Shown one piece after another: positions 8,817 to 17,470 of a stretch of 64,000 nucleotides of DNA (positions are counted from its first letter, which is position 1; each line of letters starts with the position of its first letter). Both the position numbers and the translations under genes were made by a program. Under the pieces are notes generated by a model. That model did no database searches, was not told the origin of the DNA, and saw only the letters and a program-made list of their open reading frames with translations. The DNA comes from Puia sp963703355 (lineage in GTDB: Bacteria; Bacteroidota; Bacteroidia; Chitinophagales; Chitinophagaceae): NCBI GenBank assembly GCA_963703355.1, contig OY969813.1:1860001-1924000 (forward strand), in the 5' to 3' direction.

Positions 8817-9283
8817 GCATTAAAAAGTGGATTTAATAGCCAATTGTAGACCTGACTTCCTACATGCATCAATGGATTCGAACTGGGTTTGGTTGTTTTC
8901 TCTACGTATTCAGTCGATTCTACTTTCACTTTCACTGCAACCACGTTTTCTTTTTCAAATGAACCTGCAAGCTGGCTTTTCAGTTTGTCGCAGGTTAATT
9001 CCTGAACCGACCAGATAATAGTAGCCACACCAGATACTTTAAGAAAGAAATCCTTTCCCTTTTTAAAGAAATCCAGTTTTGCCGGCATTTCGGTTGAAAA
9101 AGATTCAACTACCTGCGTAGGTTTGGGAATAATGAACCATATATTACCTTCTTCGTCAACTTCTGTTATACGTGCAATATGCGTTGGCAAATTGACCAGG
9201 GCATTGGATTCCGACATAAACAATGCATTTTCCAATTCTTTAATTTTCGCTGTTAAAAACGCTAATGGCATATCCTGAATCAT
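8813..9283 (-). CDS. Pyridoxamine 5'-phosphate oxidase-like (flavin split-barrel) protein
   Basis: Small cytoplasmic protein of 156 residues that resembles the general-stress FMN-binding split-barrel group: THIARITEVDEEGNIWFIIPK, KLDFFKKGKDFFLKVSGVATII and a C-terminal strand VAVKVKVEST. These blocks match the order seen in that superfamily, but I cannot confirm flavin binding. The last residues NPLFNA and the stop are partly encoded by GCTTAA repeat words. It lies alone between repeats and the HAD phosphatase gene (about 130 bp away). Confidence 0.6.
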   Translation of the reverse strand: MIQDMPLAFLTAKIKELENALFMSESNALVNLPTHIARITEVDEEGNIWFIIPKPTQVVESFSTEMPAKLDFFKKGKDFFLKVSGVATIIWSVQELTCDKLKSQLAGSFEKENVVAVKVKVESTEYVEKTTKPSSNPLMHVGSQVYNWLLNPLFNA

Positions 9284-9413
9284 GTTGTTAGGTTTGCCGG
9301 TAGAAATTCAATCTCCATACCAAATCAGGAAGATCTGAAACTGAGTGTTTTGCAATTTGGCACACCCTGATTTCCTTCCGGATTTGGGATAATATTTCCT
9401 GAAAAGAAATGGT

Positions 9414-10076
9414 TTACCATAATGACAAAATATACGGATCGTTATAGTCCTGTATAAACGCCTTTACATGATCTGTAAGGGGAAATTCGTTTCGGTTGTG
9501 CATCGTAGTTAGCACTACACATTCCATGCCCGCAAGTTTTGCAGCTTCCACTCCCTTGGGGGCATCTTCAAAAACCAGACAATCGGAAGGACTGACTTTT
9601 ATTATTTCCGCCGCCTTCAAAAAAGTTTCCGGGTGTGGTTTGCTGATAACTACATCTTCGGCGCTCACGATGGCGCTAAAATATTTTCTCAGATCGAGAT
9701 TGTCCAGAACAAAATTGATATTGAATGGAATGGCTGCAGAACCTATGGCCATCGGGACTTTTTTCCCGAGGGCTCTGTCAAGAAAGTTTTTCAAACCATT
9801 GATCAAACGAAGATGTGGCAGATATGTTTTCTGGTATCGTTTTTCCTTCTCGATCGACCAGTGTTCCATCTCTTCGTTCGTAAACTTTCCTTTTCCAAAA
9901 ACCCTGACCAGTAATTCCGAATTTTTGCCATACATCTGACTCTTCAACTGCTCGGGAGTCAGCGCCGCTTTGAGATCATTATTTAGAATCTCCGCCCAGG
10001 CACGCATATGAAATTCCATATCATTGATCATCGTGCCATTCAGATCAAATATCAATGCCCCCGGTGGATTTTTCAT
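9414..10076 (-). CDS. HAD family hydrolase (beta-phosphoglucomutase-like)
   Basis: HAD-superfamily protein of 220 residues with a C1-type helical cap, as in beta-phosphoglucomutase and sugar-phosphatase relatives. Motif I is FDLNGTMIND with nucleophile D11; motif II is MAIGSAA; the motif III Lys is in ISKPHPETFLKAAE; motif IV is VFEDAPKGVEAA. The general acid/base Asp usually two residues after the nucleophile is Asn here (N13), which would be expected to change or slow phosphatase turnover. Substrate cannot be assigned. It is monocistronic by position. Confidence 0.85.
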   Translation of the reverse strand: MKNPPGALIFDLNGTMINDMEFHMRAWAEILNNDLKAALTPEQLKSQMYGKNSELLVRVFGKGKFTNEEMEHWSIEKEKRYQKTYLPHLRLINGLKNFLDRALGKKVPMAIGSAAIPFNINFVLDNLDLRKYFSAIVSAEDVVISKPHPETFLKAAEIIKVSPSDCLVFEDAPKGVEAAKLAGMECVVLTTMHNRNEFPLTDHVKAFIQDYNDPYILSLW

Positions 10077-10100
10077 GTATCGTCTTTATAGAAATGCAAA

Positions 10101-10132
10101 GCCACTGTCGGAGTTATCTCCGGAACAGTGGC
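10101..10132 (-). terminator. Hairpin after the second T9SS gene
   Basis: GCCACTGT at one end pairs with ACAGTGGC at the other, extended inward by CGGAG/CTCCG with one bulged base. It lies about 30 bp past the stop of the 10161-11951 gene on the minus strand. It has only a short T-rich tail, so it may also stabilise the 3' end. Confidence 0.6.
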
Positions 10133-10160
10133 ATGCAGTATGAGTGATTATCAGATTATC

Positions 10161-11951
10161 TTATTGCTTTTCCAGTTTTATCGTCTGGTTATATGTGTCG
10201 CCCTGAATATGAAGAATATACATTCCGCTGCTGCTAACCGGCGGAAGCATGTTTACAAAATTGTCGCCTAATTGTGCCTGATATGACTGCGTCAGATAGG
10301 TTTTACCCTGCATATCAGAAAGCGTCATGGTCAGATTCTGCGATTTCGATAAATTAAGTTTCAACCGGATCTGGTCGCTGAATGGATTGCTGTAAATAAC
10401 CAGGGGTACACTTGAATTGTCAGTGGTTACGGTAACAGTCTTGCTGTAGACATACTTACCATCCAGGTCTACCATTTTGAGACGATAATATCCTATTCCG
10501 TTCAAAGGTGCATTATCGTTCAGGAAATAACTTGAAGTGGTAGATGAGAATCCTTTGGCTTTTACAGTTCCGATGCTTGACCAAGATGCCTGATCTCCAC
10601 TTCTTTCCACATCATAATAATCCGAATTCTGTTCCTGTGCTGTTGACCAGCTGACCTTAACTGAGCCATCGTCGTTTTTGGTAGCGAGGAACTGCACTAA
10701 TTGAACTGGCAATGTCGTTGACACACCAAAAATAACTCCGAATGTTGGATTGCTTCCGGTAATCGCAGGGCCGTTAACTATGCCGGCAAGACAACCGGTA
10801 GGGCCGGGACAATTTAAATTATACTGTTGAAAAAATGCGCTGCCGCCAGTGGCATAACCATTTCCTTCTGCATTTAACACGTAAGAATAATTATATCCCC
10901 CTACTGGTGCAGATAAAATACTGTATATGCCGGCAACATTGGGTCCACCAACATTTGCAAAATCGGCATGTGGGCCAATCACCGAATTTGTTGCAGTATT
11001 GTTTGCATCAATATAACTAAAGTTGTTGCCGATTTGAATGGACGAAGTAGCGTCGATATCCAATTGATCATTTACAAACAAAGTAACAGGTGAAGTTGGA
11101 TCATTTGAAAGTACCAAAGTCGTACCTGATAACTGCACATAGGTGTTGATATTAACCGTCGTATTGCCTGCCACTTTTATAGTGCTGTTATTGAAAACCA
11201 CATCGTTTAAATTAGTGGTATTAAAATCAAGATCCACCCATTGGTTTGGAGCGCTAAACGGAAACGATGCAGCCGTATTGGGGAACGTTGGCGTGGATGC
11301 CTGCGTGAAAACTCCGTTGGGTCCAAATGTTACTCCGTCCTGAATTGCGGTCAGATGTCCGTTTGTAACAGCCGTAGTAAAGTATGCATTGTCTACTTCG
11401 AAATAGCCATCTGTCGGCGGCACAAAATAAGCAATCATATAATTTACGCCCGCATTTACAGGTATGGGTGTGGAAAATGTTGCATCCTGCCAGCCGGAAG
11501 CCGTTTCATTCGTAAAAGTAACCTGACCGAGCAATTGAATCGTTGGTGTGAGTTGCCAGATTAATCCGACATGTCCGGTATTACCCATGGGAGCCGCCTT
11601 ATAAAATCTGACGCCTGTCACAAATCCATTTACATTCGGCTGGAATTTGGTACCTAGCGTAATACCAGTACTCAAAGTTACCGGCGCAGCGGCCGGTGTC
11701 TGGCTTGTAAAAATGGTGTTGTTCGGGTTTGCCGTACTGGAACCGGATTGAACCATGGAAACGTTGGCGAGAATGGAAATAGTGCATCCGTTACACGGAT
11801 TAGGAGGCGCCACGTGACCAATCCAAAAGTTCGGATCATCAAAAGTCAGATTCGAAGGATTGGAACTAATGGAAATATAAGTTTGTGCCCGCGAGAAAAG
11901 TGAAGAAAGAAAAAAAACTGTCAGTAAGGTAGGAATGTAAAATTTTTTCAT
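10161..11951 (-). CDS. DUF4082-like surface protein with T9SS type A sorting domain
   Basis: Secreted protein of unknown function. The signal peptide MKKFYIPTLLTVFFLSSLFSRAQ is clear. A DUF4082-like beta-sandwich follows at about residues 75-220 (TLGTKFQPNVNGFVTGVRFYK, HVGLIWQ, WQDATFSTPIPVNAGVNYMIAYF). After it comes a fibronectin-like stretch (LPVQLVQFLATKNDDGSVKVSWSTAQEQNSDYYDVERS), arranged as in the protein at 1414, and then a T9SS type A tail (YSNPFSDQIRLKLN ... GMYILHIQG ... TIKLEKQ). The ATG at 11951 is chosen because it gives the standard MKK signal start; another ATG lies two codons upstream. It is followed by a hairpin and appears monocistronic. Confidence 0.82.
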   Translation of the reverse strand: MKKFYIPTLLTVFFLSSLFSRAQTYISISSNPSNLTFDDPNFWIGHVAPPNPCNGCTISILANVSMVQSGSSTANPNNTIFTSQTPAAAPVTLSTGITLGTKFQPNVNGFVTGVRFYKAAPMGNTGHVGLIWQLTPTIQLLGQVTFTNETASGWQDATFSTPIPVNAGVNYMIAYFVPPTDGYFEVDNAYFTTAVTNGHLTAIQDGVTFGPNGVFTQASTPTFPNTAASFPFSAPNQWVDLDFNTTNLNDVVFNNSTIKVAGNTTVNINTYVQLSGTTLVLSNDPTSPVTLFVNDQLDIDATSSIQIGNNFSYIDANNTATNSVIGPHADFANVGGPNVAGIYSILSAPVGGYNYSYVLNAEGNGYATGGSAFFQQYNLNCPGPTGCLAGIVNGPAITGSNPTFGVIFGVSTTLPVQLVQFLATKNDDGSVKVSWSTAQEQNSDYYDVERSGDQASWSSIGTVKAKGFSSTTSSYFLNDNAPLNGIGYYRLKMVDLDGKYVYSKTVTVTTDNSSVPLVIYSNPFSDQIRLKLNLSKSQNLTMTLSDMQGKTYLTQSYQAQLGDNFVNMLPPVSSSGMYILHIQGDTYNQTIKLEKQ

Positions 11952-12276
11952 AATCATTATTTAATCAGTTCATCGGTATAACACAGAATCTTTTCGGGAC
12001 TTTATTCAAGCCGGGCATGCACAGATATGGAAACTGATTTCAAGGGGAACGAAAGGCCTTTAAATGGATGGGATTTTGAAACGAAGGATTTTAACAGGAT
12101 ATATAACAAAAATAAGATACTGAATTGAATTATAATCGTTACACCCTAATTTTATCTGGTTTTTATTTCTAATATTTCTTTGAACAAAGTGCTGCCCCGA
12201 AGTTCATAAAATTTTAATCCGATAGTGATCGGGAAATTACTAAGGGTTTTTTCTTACCCCGGAATTTGTATTGCAT
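11952..12276. other. Gene-free stretch
   Basis: About 325 bp of AT-rich sequence between the T9SS gene start and the end of the amidotransferase gene. I find no convincing open frame, tRNA, repeat family or consensus promoter here, though the promoter of the T9SS gene should lie within it. Confidence 0.5.
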
Positions 12277-12978
12277 TCAGCCGGGCTTACAGGCATCAAG
12301 AAATGCGCTTTTAATGGAAGCTGAAAAAGGCGAAGAGAGATCCGACATCCGTTCCGGATGCCATTGTACCATCAAGAGCCAGGATTTGTTGAGCGGCTCC
12401 TTCCATTCCATGGCTTCCACGATGGAAGGTTCACTGAAAGCAGAAATCTTCAGGAGGTCTCCGGGTTTGTCAGCAGACTGATGATGTGCAGTATTTACGG
12501 TTCCCTGTTCCTGACCGCAGATATTCCAAAGTAGTGTGTCAGGGACTATGCGGATAAAATGAGTCTGATCCACCCCGTTATACTTTCCGTGGCCGGTTGA
12601 CTTATGTATAAGCGGAATATCAGGGACCAAAGTCCCTCCCAAAAAAACATTGATCAACTGGAGTCCCCTGCAAATACCCAACACGGGTTTTTTCTCTGTA
12701 AAGGCTTTTGCGATTACCTGATATTCAAATTGATCGCGTTCAGGAATGATTTCAGTCAATCCAAATTCCTGTTCGTATTCCGGTTTACCATACAGAGCCG
12801 GGTGCAGGTCCTCCCCGCCGCTGAAAATTACCCCGTCGCATTCACTCACTTCATCAAAATTCCCCGCATTCATACTGAGTTTTATTGACTTTATACCCGT
12901 TTCTGATTCAATCCAGCGGCGATAGTTTTCAAACTTGCCACAGTCGGTAATGCCGATGCGAAGAGGATGATGGCTCAT
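12277..12978 (-). CDS. Class I glutamine amidotransferase / gamma-glutamyl hydrolase family (C26)
   Basis: Cytoplasmic hydrolase of 233 residues with the class I glutaminase fold. The nucleophile elbow VLGICRGLQLINVFLGG carries C103, the downstream His/Glu pair is in VQWHPERM, and GVIFSGGEDLHP is the oxyanion region. Its free-standing form fits the PuuD-like group that hydrolyses gamma-glutamyl bonds, such as gamma-glutamyl-GABA, but the substrate is not shown. It lies upstream of nothing on its strand for 300 bp and starts next to a repeat cluster that separates it from the histidine kinase gene. Confidence 0.83.
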   Translation of the reverse strand: MSHHPLRIGITDCGKFENYRRWIESETGIKSIKLSMNAGNFDEVSECDGVIFSGGEDLHPALYGKPEYEQEFGLTEIIPERDQFEYQVIAKAFTEKKPVLGICRGLQLINVFLGGTLVPDIPLIHKSTGHGKYNGVDQTHFIRIVPDTLLWNICGQEQGTVNTAHHQSADKPGDLLKISAFSEPSIVEAMEWKEPLNKSWLLMVQWHPERMSDLSSPFSASIKSAFLDACKPG

Positions 12979-13080
12979 GGTTTATGGTGTATGGTATCTT
13001 TTACGGTTGGCCGTAGGCCGGTTCAGCGTTGTGCGTTCAGCGTTATGCGTTCCGCGTGAAGCTTTCAGCTTTAGGCTTAA
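12972..13080. repeat. Mixed tandem words (GTTTATGG, GGTTGGCC, GCGTTCA, GCTTTAGG)
   Basis: The gap between the amidotransferase and kinase genes is built from successive words of four families: TTTATGG/GTATGG, CGGTTGGCCGTAGGCCGG, GTTCAGCGTT/GTGCGTTCAGCG, then AGCTTTCAGCTTTAGGC. The order of families in one spacer is notable because each also occurs alone elsewhere. Confidence 0.75.
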
Positions 13081-13081
13081 A

Positions 13082-14425
13082 TCACAAATGTAAAGTAAAG
13101 ACCGACCCCTCATTTTCCACCGACTGCACCTGGATACTTCCCTTATGCAAAAGCAGGATCTGCTGGCAAAGACTCAGCCCGATACCGCTTCCGTTTTTTC
13201 TGGTACTGAAGAATGGAATAAAAATCCTGTCCATCAATGAAGCCGGAATACCGCACCCGTTATCGGCTACTTTGATATGAATTTTGCTGCTCCCTGCAAC
13301 AGAAAATGCCGATAACTGGATTCGTGGATTGGGTTTGTCTTTAACAGCTTCAATGCCATTCACCAGCAGATTGATCAGTACCTGTTCGATCAGCGTGGCA
13401 TCCAGTTCATAGGAAAGGTCCGGATTCTGCAGTATAATTTCCAGTTCCACATTTTTCTGTTGCAGTGTGGGCAACATCAGCTGATGCAGGTTTTCAAACA
13501 TATCCCGCAGGTACACTTTTTTTACTGTGGGTGATACAATCTTATTGAGGTTCCTGTACGTTTCTGCAAACTTCAGGAGACCCTCACTCCTTCGCCTGAT
13601 CGTTTCAATACCCAACTCCAGGTCTTCGACGGCCGCCGGCTGTTCCAGCATAAAATCCGTTGCTTTTTGTAAACGGCTTAACATGGTGTCTGCGAGTGAG
13701 GAAATCGGAGCAACCGAGTTCATAATTTCATGCGTCATCACACTGAGTAATTTCTGCCAGGCTTTTGCTTCGGTTTCATCCAACGCTTCGTTTACGTTTT
13801 GAAATGCTGCCAGCTTATAGGTTTTATTATCCGTCTGGAATCCTGTAGCAGATGCCAGCACTTTTACAATTCCATTGTCCTTGGAGATGGACAGAATTTT
13901 TCCGGCTCCAGGCTGGAGCAGGTTGATTTCCTGAAAAAGGTAAAAATCTCTTTTTTCAAGTGAATGAAGCGTTTTGAGATAGGGGATTCCCAGGATTTTC
14001 TTTAAGGAGTCATTCATCCAAACTACTTCTCCGCTTTCTATTTCATAGGAAAGAATACCGGTTTCTACCAGTTCGAGTATTTTCTGGAGATAGAGGTACT
14101 GGGTTTCTTTTTCCCTGCTGATTACTTTGAATGTGCTATTAATATCATTGAAGCCTTTACGAATGGTTTTCAATTCGTCCGGAGCGTGATGCACATCGAA
14201 ATGTCGGGAGAAGTCGCGATAATGAATCGATTCAACGAATTGTTCCAGTTCATCCTGTGTTTTGCGAAAAAAGCGATAAAAATCTGAGAACTGCCAGGCG
14301 ATAACCGGCACGAGGATGATCAGATAAATGTATTGTGACTGTACCACCGTAACGGCCGCTACGCAGAGTACGAGGAACAAGAATATAACACGAATCAATA
14401 TACGAAGCTCGAATCTTTTGAACAT
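13082..14425 (-). CDS. Membrane sensor histidine kinase (NtrY/AtoS-like)
   Basis: Inner-membrane sensor kinase of 447 residues that probably phosphorylates the NtrC-type regulator encoded just upstream on the same strand. Two hydrophobic segments near the N-terminus (about residues 10-50) leave almost no periplasmic loop, so the signal may be sensed in the membrane or cytoplasm. The phospho-acceptor box is LSVMTHEIMNSVAPISSL, the N-box is LINLLVNGIEAV, and ATP-lid motifs DNGCGIP and GSGIGLSLCQQI are intact. A PAS-like region precedes the H-box. It is separated from the regulator by a repeat-filled gap of under 100 bp and is read after it. Confidence 0.9.
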   Translation of the reverse strand: MFKRFELRILIRVIFLFLVLCVAAVTVVQSQYIYLIILVPVIAWQFSDFYRFFRKTQDELEQFVESIHYRDFSRHFDVHHAPDELKTIRKGFNDINSTFKVISREKETQYLYLQKILELVETGILSYEIESGEVVWMNDSLKKILGIPYLKTLHSLEKRDFYLFQEINLLQPGAGKILSISKDNGIVKVLASATGFQTDNKTYKLAAFQNVNEALDETEAKAWQKLLSVMTHEIMNSVAPISSLADTMLSRLQKATDFMLEQPAAVEDLELGIETIRRRSEGLLKFAETYRNLNKIVSPTVKKVYLRDMFENLHQLMLPTLQQKNVELEIILQNPDLSYELDATLIEQVLINLLVNGIEAVKDKPNPRIQLSAFSVAGSSKIHIKVADNGCGIPASLMDRIFIPFFSTRKNGSGIGLSLCQQILLLHKGSIQVQSVENEGSVFTLHL

Positions 14426-14520
14426 GGTTGACGGTTGACATTTGGACGTTGGCGGTTGGCCGCTAGCGGTTGGCCGGTATAAAAAGCTTTAGGCTTTGGG
14501 CTTTAAGCTTTAGGCTTTTA
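14426..14520. repeat. GGTTGGCC and GGCTTTAA tandem words between kinase and regulator
   Basis: Words of the GGTTGGCC/GGCGGTTGG family (14440-14475) are followed by AGCTTTAGGCTTTGGGCTTTAAGCTTTAGGC, which runs into the stop codon of the regulator gene on the minus strand. Confidence 0.75.
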
Positions 14521-15879
14521 AATATCATATTTACTCAATCTGCGATAAAGGGCCGTACGGGTAAGGCCCAATTCACGGGCTGCCCGCGATATATTACCCT
14601 GGTGTTTTTCAATAACTTTCAGTATGGTGTTTTTTTCGATGGTGCTAAGTGTGAAATTATTATTGTCTTCATCCGCCATTTCCTTCACCGTTTCAATGGG
14701 AGAGAAAATGATATCTTCGGCCCTGATCTCATCACCTTCACACATAATGACTGCCCTTTCAATACTGTATTGCAATTCACGCACGTTTCCGGGAAAATGA
14801 TAAGCGCGTAATTTTTCTATTGCTTTATTATCTAATTCAAGTGATCGCTTAAGATATTTACCCGCATACATCATGGCGAATTCCCTGGCCAGCGGTGGAA
14901 TATCATCGGGTCGCTTTCTTAAGGGAGGCATCGTAATTTCTACTGTGTTGATCCGATAAACCAGATCCTTTCTGAATCTGGTTTCATTAGCCAGTTCCGA
15001 AATGGGCAGATTGGTGGCACAAATCAGGCGTATGTCAACGGGTATCAGCAGGTTGGAACCCAGTCGCGATACCTGCCTGTTCTGAATAACCGAAAGCAAT
15101 TTCGCCTGTTGCTGCAGGGTAATATTTCCGATTTCATCCAGAAACAAAGTACCTCCGGAAGCCATTTCAAACCGACCGGTGCGGTCATCACGAGCATCTG
15201 TAAACGCACCTTTTTTATGTCCGAACAGTTCACTTTCAAATAAGGTCTCTGTTAGTGCACCCACGTCTACTTTCACGAATTGTTTGGCAGACCTTCCGGA
15301 TCTTTCATGAATCATGCGGGCCATCAGGTCCTTGCCCGTACCATTCTCGCCCATGATCAGAATATTGGCGTCGGTGGGAGCGATTTTTTCCACTTTACTC
15401 AGAATGTCCCGCATGGGTGCAGACTGGCCAATGAAGGGAGTCTGTCCCTGTCCCGCCGGCAACTCGGAAGATTTCAAAGGTGCCGATCCATCTTTTTTCT
15501 GAAGGGTTTCACGAATCGTGGCCACCAGTTTTTCATTGTGCCAGGGCTTAACCACAAAATCCACCGCACCTTCTTTGAGGGAACGGACAGCCAGGTCAAT
15601 ATCACCATAAGCGGTTATCATAATTACTGAGGCAGCTGCGTCCCAATCCCTTATCTTGCGCAACCAGTACAAACCTTCGTTACCCGTATTGATTGCGCTA
15701 TTGAAATTCATATCCAGCAAAATCAGATCGAAGTGATTTTTATATAATATAGATCTGATATTTTCGGGATTCTTTTCCGTGAGGACTTCAGCGGCCTCTG
15801 TTTTTAACAGCAGCCTGACTGCAGTCAGAATGTCTACGTCGTCATCGATTACCAGAATCCGGGCATTTTTTAAAACCAT
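14518..15879 (-). CDS. NtrC-family sigma-54-dependent response regulator
   Basis: Transcription activator of 453 residues that opens sigma-54 promoters after phosphorylation. The receiver domain has the acidic pocket IDDD (12-14) and phospho-acceptor D56 in LILLDMNFN. The AAA+ domain has Walker A GENGTGKD, the sigma-54 contact loop as GAFTDA instead of the textbook GAFTGA, and Walker B TLFLDEIG. A Fis-type helix-turn-helix ends the protein (ISRAARELGLTRTALYRRL). The ATG at 15879 starts the conserved receiver; the longer frame to 15954 runs through non-conserved sequence. It is divergent from an efflux operon whose upstream region carries repeats and a sigma-54-like element, the likely target. 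Confidence 0.93.
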   Translation of the reverse strand: MVLKNARILVIDDDVDILTAVRLLLKTEAAEVLTEKNPENIRSILYKNHFDLILLDMNFNSAINTGNEGLYWLRKIRDWDAAASVIMITAYGDIDLAVRSLKEGAVDFVVKPWHNEKLVATIRETLQKKDGSAPLKSSELPAGQGQTPFIGQSAPMRDILSKVEKIAPTDANILIMGENGTGKDLMARMIHERSGRSAKQFVKVDVGALTETLFESELFGHKKGAFTDARDDRTGRFEMASGGTLFLDEIGNITLQQQAKLLSVIQNRQVSRLGSNLLIPVDIRLICATNLPISELANETRFRKDLVYRINTVEITMPPLRKRPDDIPPLAREFAMMYAGKYLKRSLELDNKAIEKLRAYHFPGNVRELQYSIERAVIMCEGDEIRAEDIIFSPIETVKEMADEDNNNFTLSTIEKNTILKVIEKHQGNISRAARELGLTRTALYRRLSKYDI

Positions 15880-15987
15880 GGAAGGGGAAAATATTTCATG
15901 CGAAGATGCAACAAAACAATGCCACAAGTTTACTATAATATAAGATGGTGACAATTAGTTTTTTAAAAGGAATGTGTGTTAAAAGGC

Positions 15988-16024
15988 CTGTATCGAAAGC
16001 GAACAGTTCCTGTATCAGAAACGA
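15988..16024 (+). promoter_or_regulatory. Candidate activator-binding direct repeats
   Basis: Two 15-bp copies with 12 identical positions start exactly 22 bp apart (two DNA turns). The second copy overlaps a partly inverted GTTCCTG-TAT-CAGAAAC. Placement upstream of a sigma-54-like element, next to an NtrC-type gene, suggests the regulator's binding sites. Confidence 0.5.
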
Positions 16025-16079
16025 CCGGGGTGGGTCTGGGTCCATTTATAAATACTTGTAAATCACGTTCATTAGCTTC

Positions 16080-16094
16080 TGGCACGTGGTTGCA
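16080..16094 (+). promoter_or_regulatory. Sigma-54-like -24/-12 element, one base short
   Basis: TGGCACG then TTGCA match the two halves of the sigma-54 consensus perfectly, but only 9 bases separate the GG and GC dinucleotides instead of 10. This spacing is normally poorly tolerated, so activity is uncertain. It lies 91 bp before the adaptor start. Confidence 0.4.
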
Positions 16095-16184
16095 TTTACC
16101 CTATCCGTATTTTCTAAGTTTCAGCTATGATTATATCACCGGGTATTTTTATACCGGGTGCTTTTATAAAAAATATTTTATCCA

Positions 16185-17441
16185 ATGGTAGACAGGGTTA
16201 TCAAGAAAAAGAGATGGTCAACTAAAAGACTTCTGACAATCGGCGGGATTGTCGCGCTGGTGTTACTTGCTTTTGGCAGTTATTACTTTACCTCGGGCAA
16301 AAGCCGCCTGAATGTGGATGTTGACCGAATTACGATTGCCACGGTAACAAAAGGACCTTTCCAGGAAACCATTCCTGTAAACGGAGTCGTTCTCCCGATC
16401 AACAGCATATATCTTGACGCAACGGAAGGTGGTCGCGTAGAAGAAAAATATGTGGAAGACGGAACTTTTGTGAAGAAAGGTGACCCGATTCTCCGCTTAT
16501 CCAATACTGACCTGGAACTCAGTCTGGCCAACCAGCAGACTTCGGTATACACCCTTCTTTCCAATATGCGCCTTTCCAGTGTAACTGCCCAGCAGAATAC
16601 CGTAAGTAAACTGACCAGCCTGGCCGATGTGGAAAGTTTTTATAGAGAGGCCGAAAGGGTATATACACTGGACAAAAAGCTATATGCCCAAAAAGCTATT
16701 GGGTACCAGGAATACAAACAGGCAGAAAATAACTACAATTATTATCTTCAAAAGAAACAACTCACACAGACGATACTTAAACAGGACTCCGTTTCCGTAG
16801 CACAGCAGGCAGACCAGGATAGACAGTCTTACGAAGGAGCACAAAAAACGCTGGCCATTCTCCATAAGAAAGTAGGTGATCTGATCGTAAGGGCTCAGGT
16901 AGAAGGACAACTCACTTCTCTGGACGCGGAAGTGGGACAGTCAAAGACTGCCGGAACCCGTCTGGGACAGATTGACGTTTTAACTGGATTCAAAGTAAGG
17001 GTGGATGTGGACGAACACTATATTTCCAGAGTTTATACCGGTCTCATGGGTAAATGGACCACATCGGACAGCACGTATGATCTGAAAATAACAAAAGTGT
17101 ATACGGTATCTACGGGTGGACATTTCCAGGTGGATATGCAGTTCATCGGTCCTGCACCCAAGGGAATACGCCGCGGGCAGACTTTGCAGATTCTTTTAGC
17201 GCTTAGCGAAGAAAAAGTGGCAGTACTCGTTCCGAGAGGCGGCTATTACCAACAAACAGGGGGTAACTGGATATTCAAGGTAAGCGAAGACGGTAAGACG
17301 GCTTACAAAGCCGACATTCAACTGGGTAATCAGAACCAGGAGTATTATGAAGTATTGTCGGGCTTGCAACCAGGTGATAAAGTGGTAACCAGCAGTTACG
17401 AAAATTACGGGACCATGCAGGAACTCATACTTAAAAAATAA
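16185..17441 (+). CDS. HlyD/MacA-type periplasmic adaptor of an ABC efflux system
   Basis: Membrane-fusion protein that bridges an inner-membrane ABC transporter and a TolC channel. A single N-terminal membrane anchor (about residues 14-35) is followed by a lipoyl-like half (ATVTKGPFQETIPVNGVV, EKYVEDGTFVKKGDPILRLS), a long alpha-helical hairpin (about 100-215, YREAERVYTLDKKLYAQKA), and beta-barrel and membrane-proximal parts (GFKVRVDVDEHYISRVYTG, VLSGLQPGDKVVTSSY). The length of 418 residues is typical. It is first of five plus-strand genes with ATPase, permease, ATPase and TolC, and probably controlled by the divergent NtrC-type regulator. Confidence 0.9.
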   Translation: MVDRVIKKKRWSTKRLLTIGGIVALVLLAFGSYYFTSGKSRLNVDVDRITIATVTKGPFQETIPVNGVVLPINSIYLDATEGGRVEEKYVEDGTFVKKGDPILRLSNTDLELSLANQQTSVYTLLSNMRLSSVTAQQNTVSKLTSLADVESFYREAERVYTLDKKLYAQKAIGYQEYKQAENNYNYYLQKKQLTQTILKQDSVSVAQQADQDRQSYEGAQKTLAILHKKVGDLIVRAQVEGQLTSLDAEVGQSKTAGTRLGQIDVLTGFKVRVDVDEHYISRVYTGLMGKWTTSDSTYDLKITKVYTVSTGGHFQVDMQFIGPAPKGIRRGQTLQILLALSEEKVAVLVPRGGYYQQTGGNWIFKVSEDGKTAYKADIQLGNQNQEYYEVLSGLQPGDKVVTSSYENYGTMQELILKK

Positions 17442-17470
17442 ATCTCAATCACAGTATAAAGTAAAAAACA

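Larger units (their letters stand above)
15880..16184 (+). promoter_or_regulatory. Divergent control region of the kinase/regulator and efflux operons
   Basis: A 305-bp gene-free region. It holds two direct repeats CTGTATCGAAAGCGA (15988-16002) and CTGTATCAGAAACGA (16010-16024), 22 bp apart; a TGGCACG-TGG-TTGCA element (16080-16094); and two adjacent near-identical 15-bp units (16138-16152 and 16153-16167). The layout, activator-like sites 60-90 bp upstream of a -24/-12-like element, fits sigma-54 control of the operon at 16185. Confidence 0.55.

Noticed and set aside
15900..15960. Sigma-54 promoter for the regulator on the minus strand (GGCATTGTTTTGTTGC)
   Set aside because: GG and GC are separated by 12 bases, not 10, so it does not fit.
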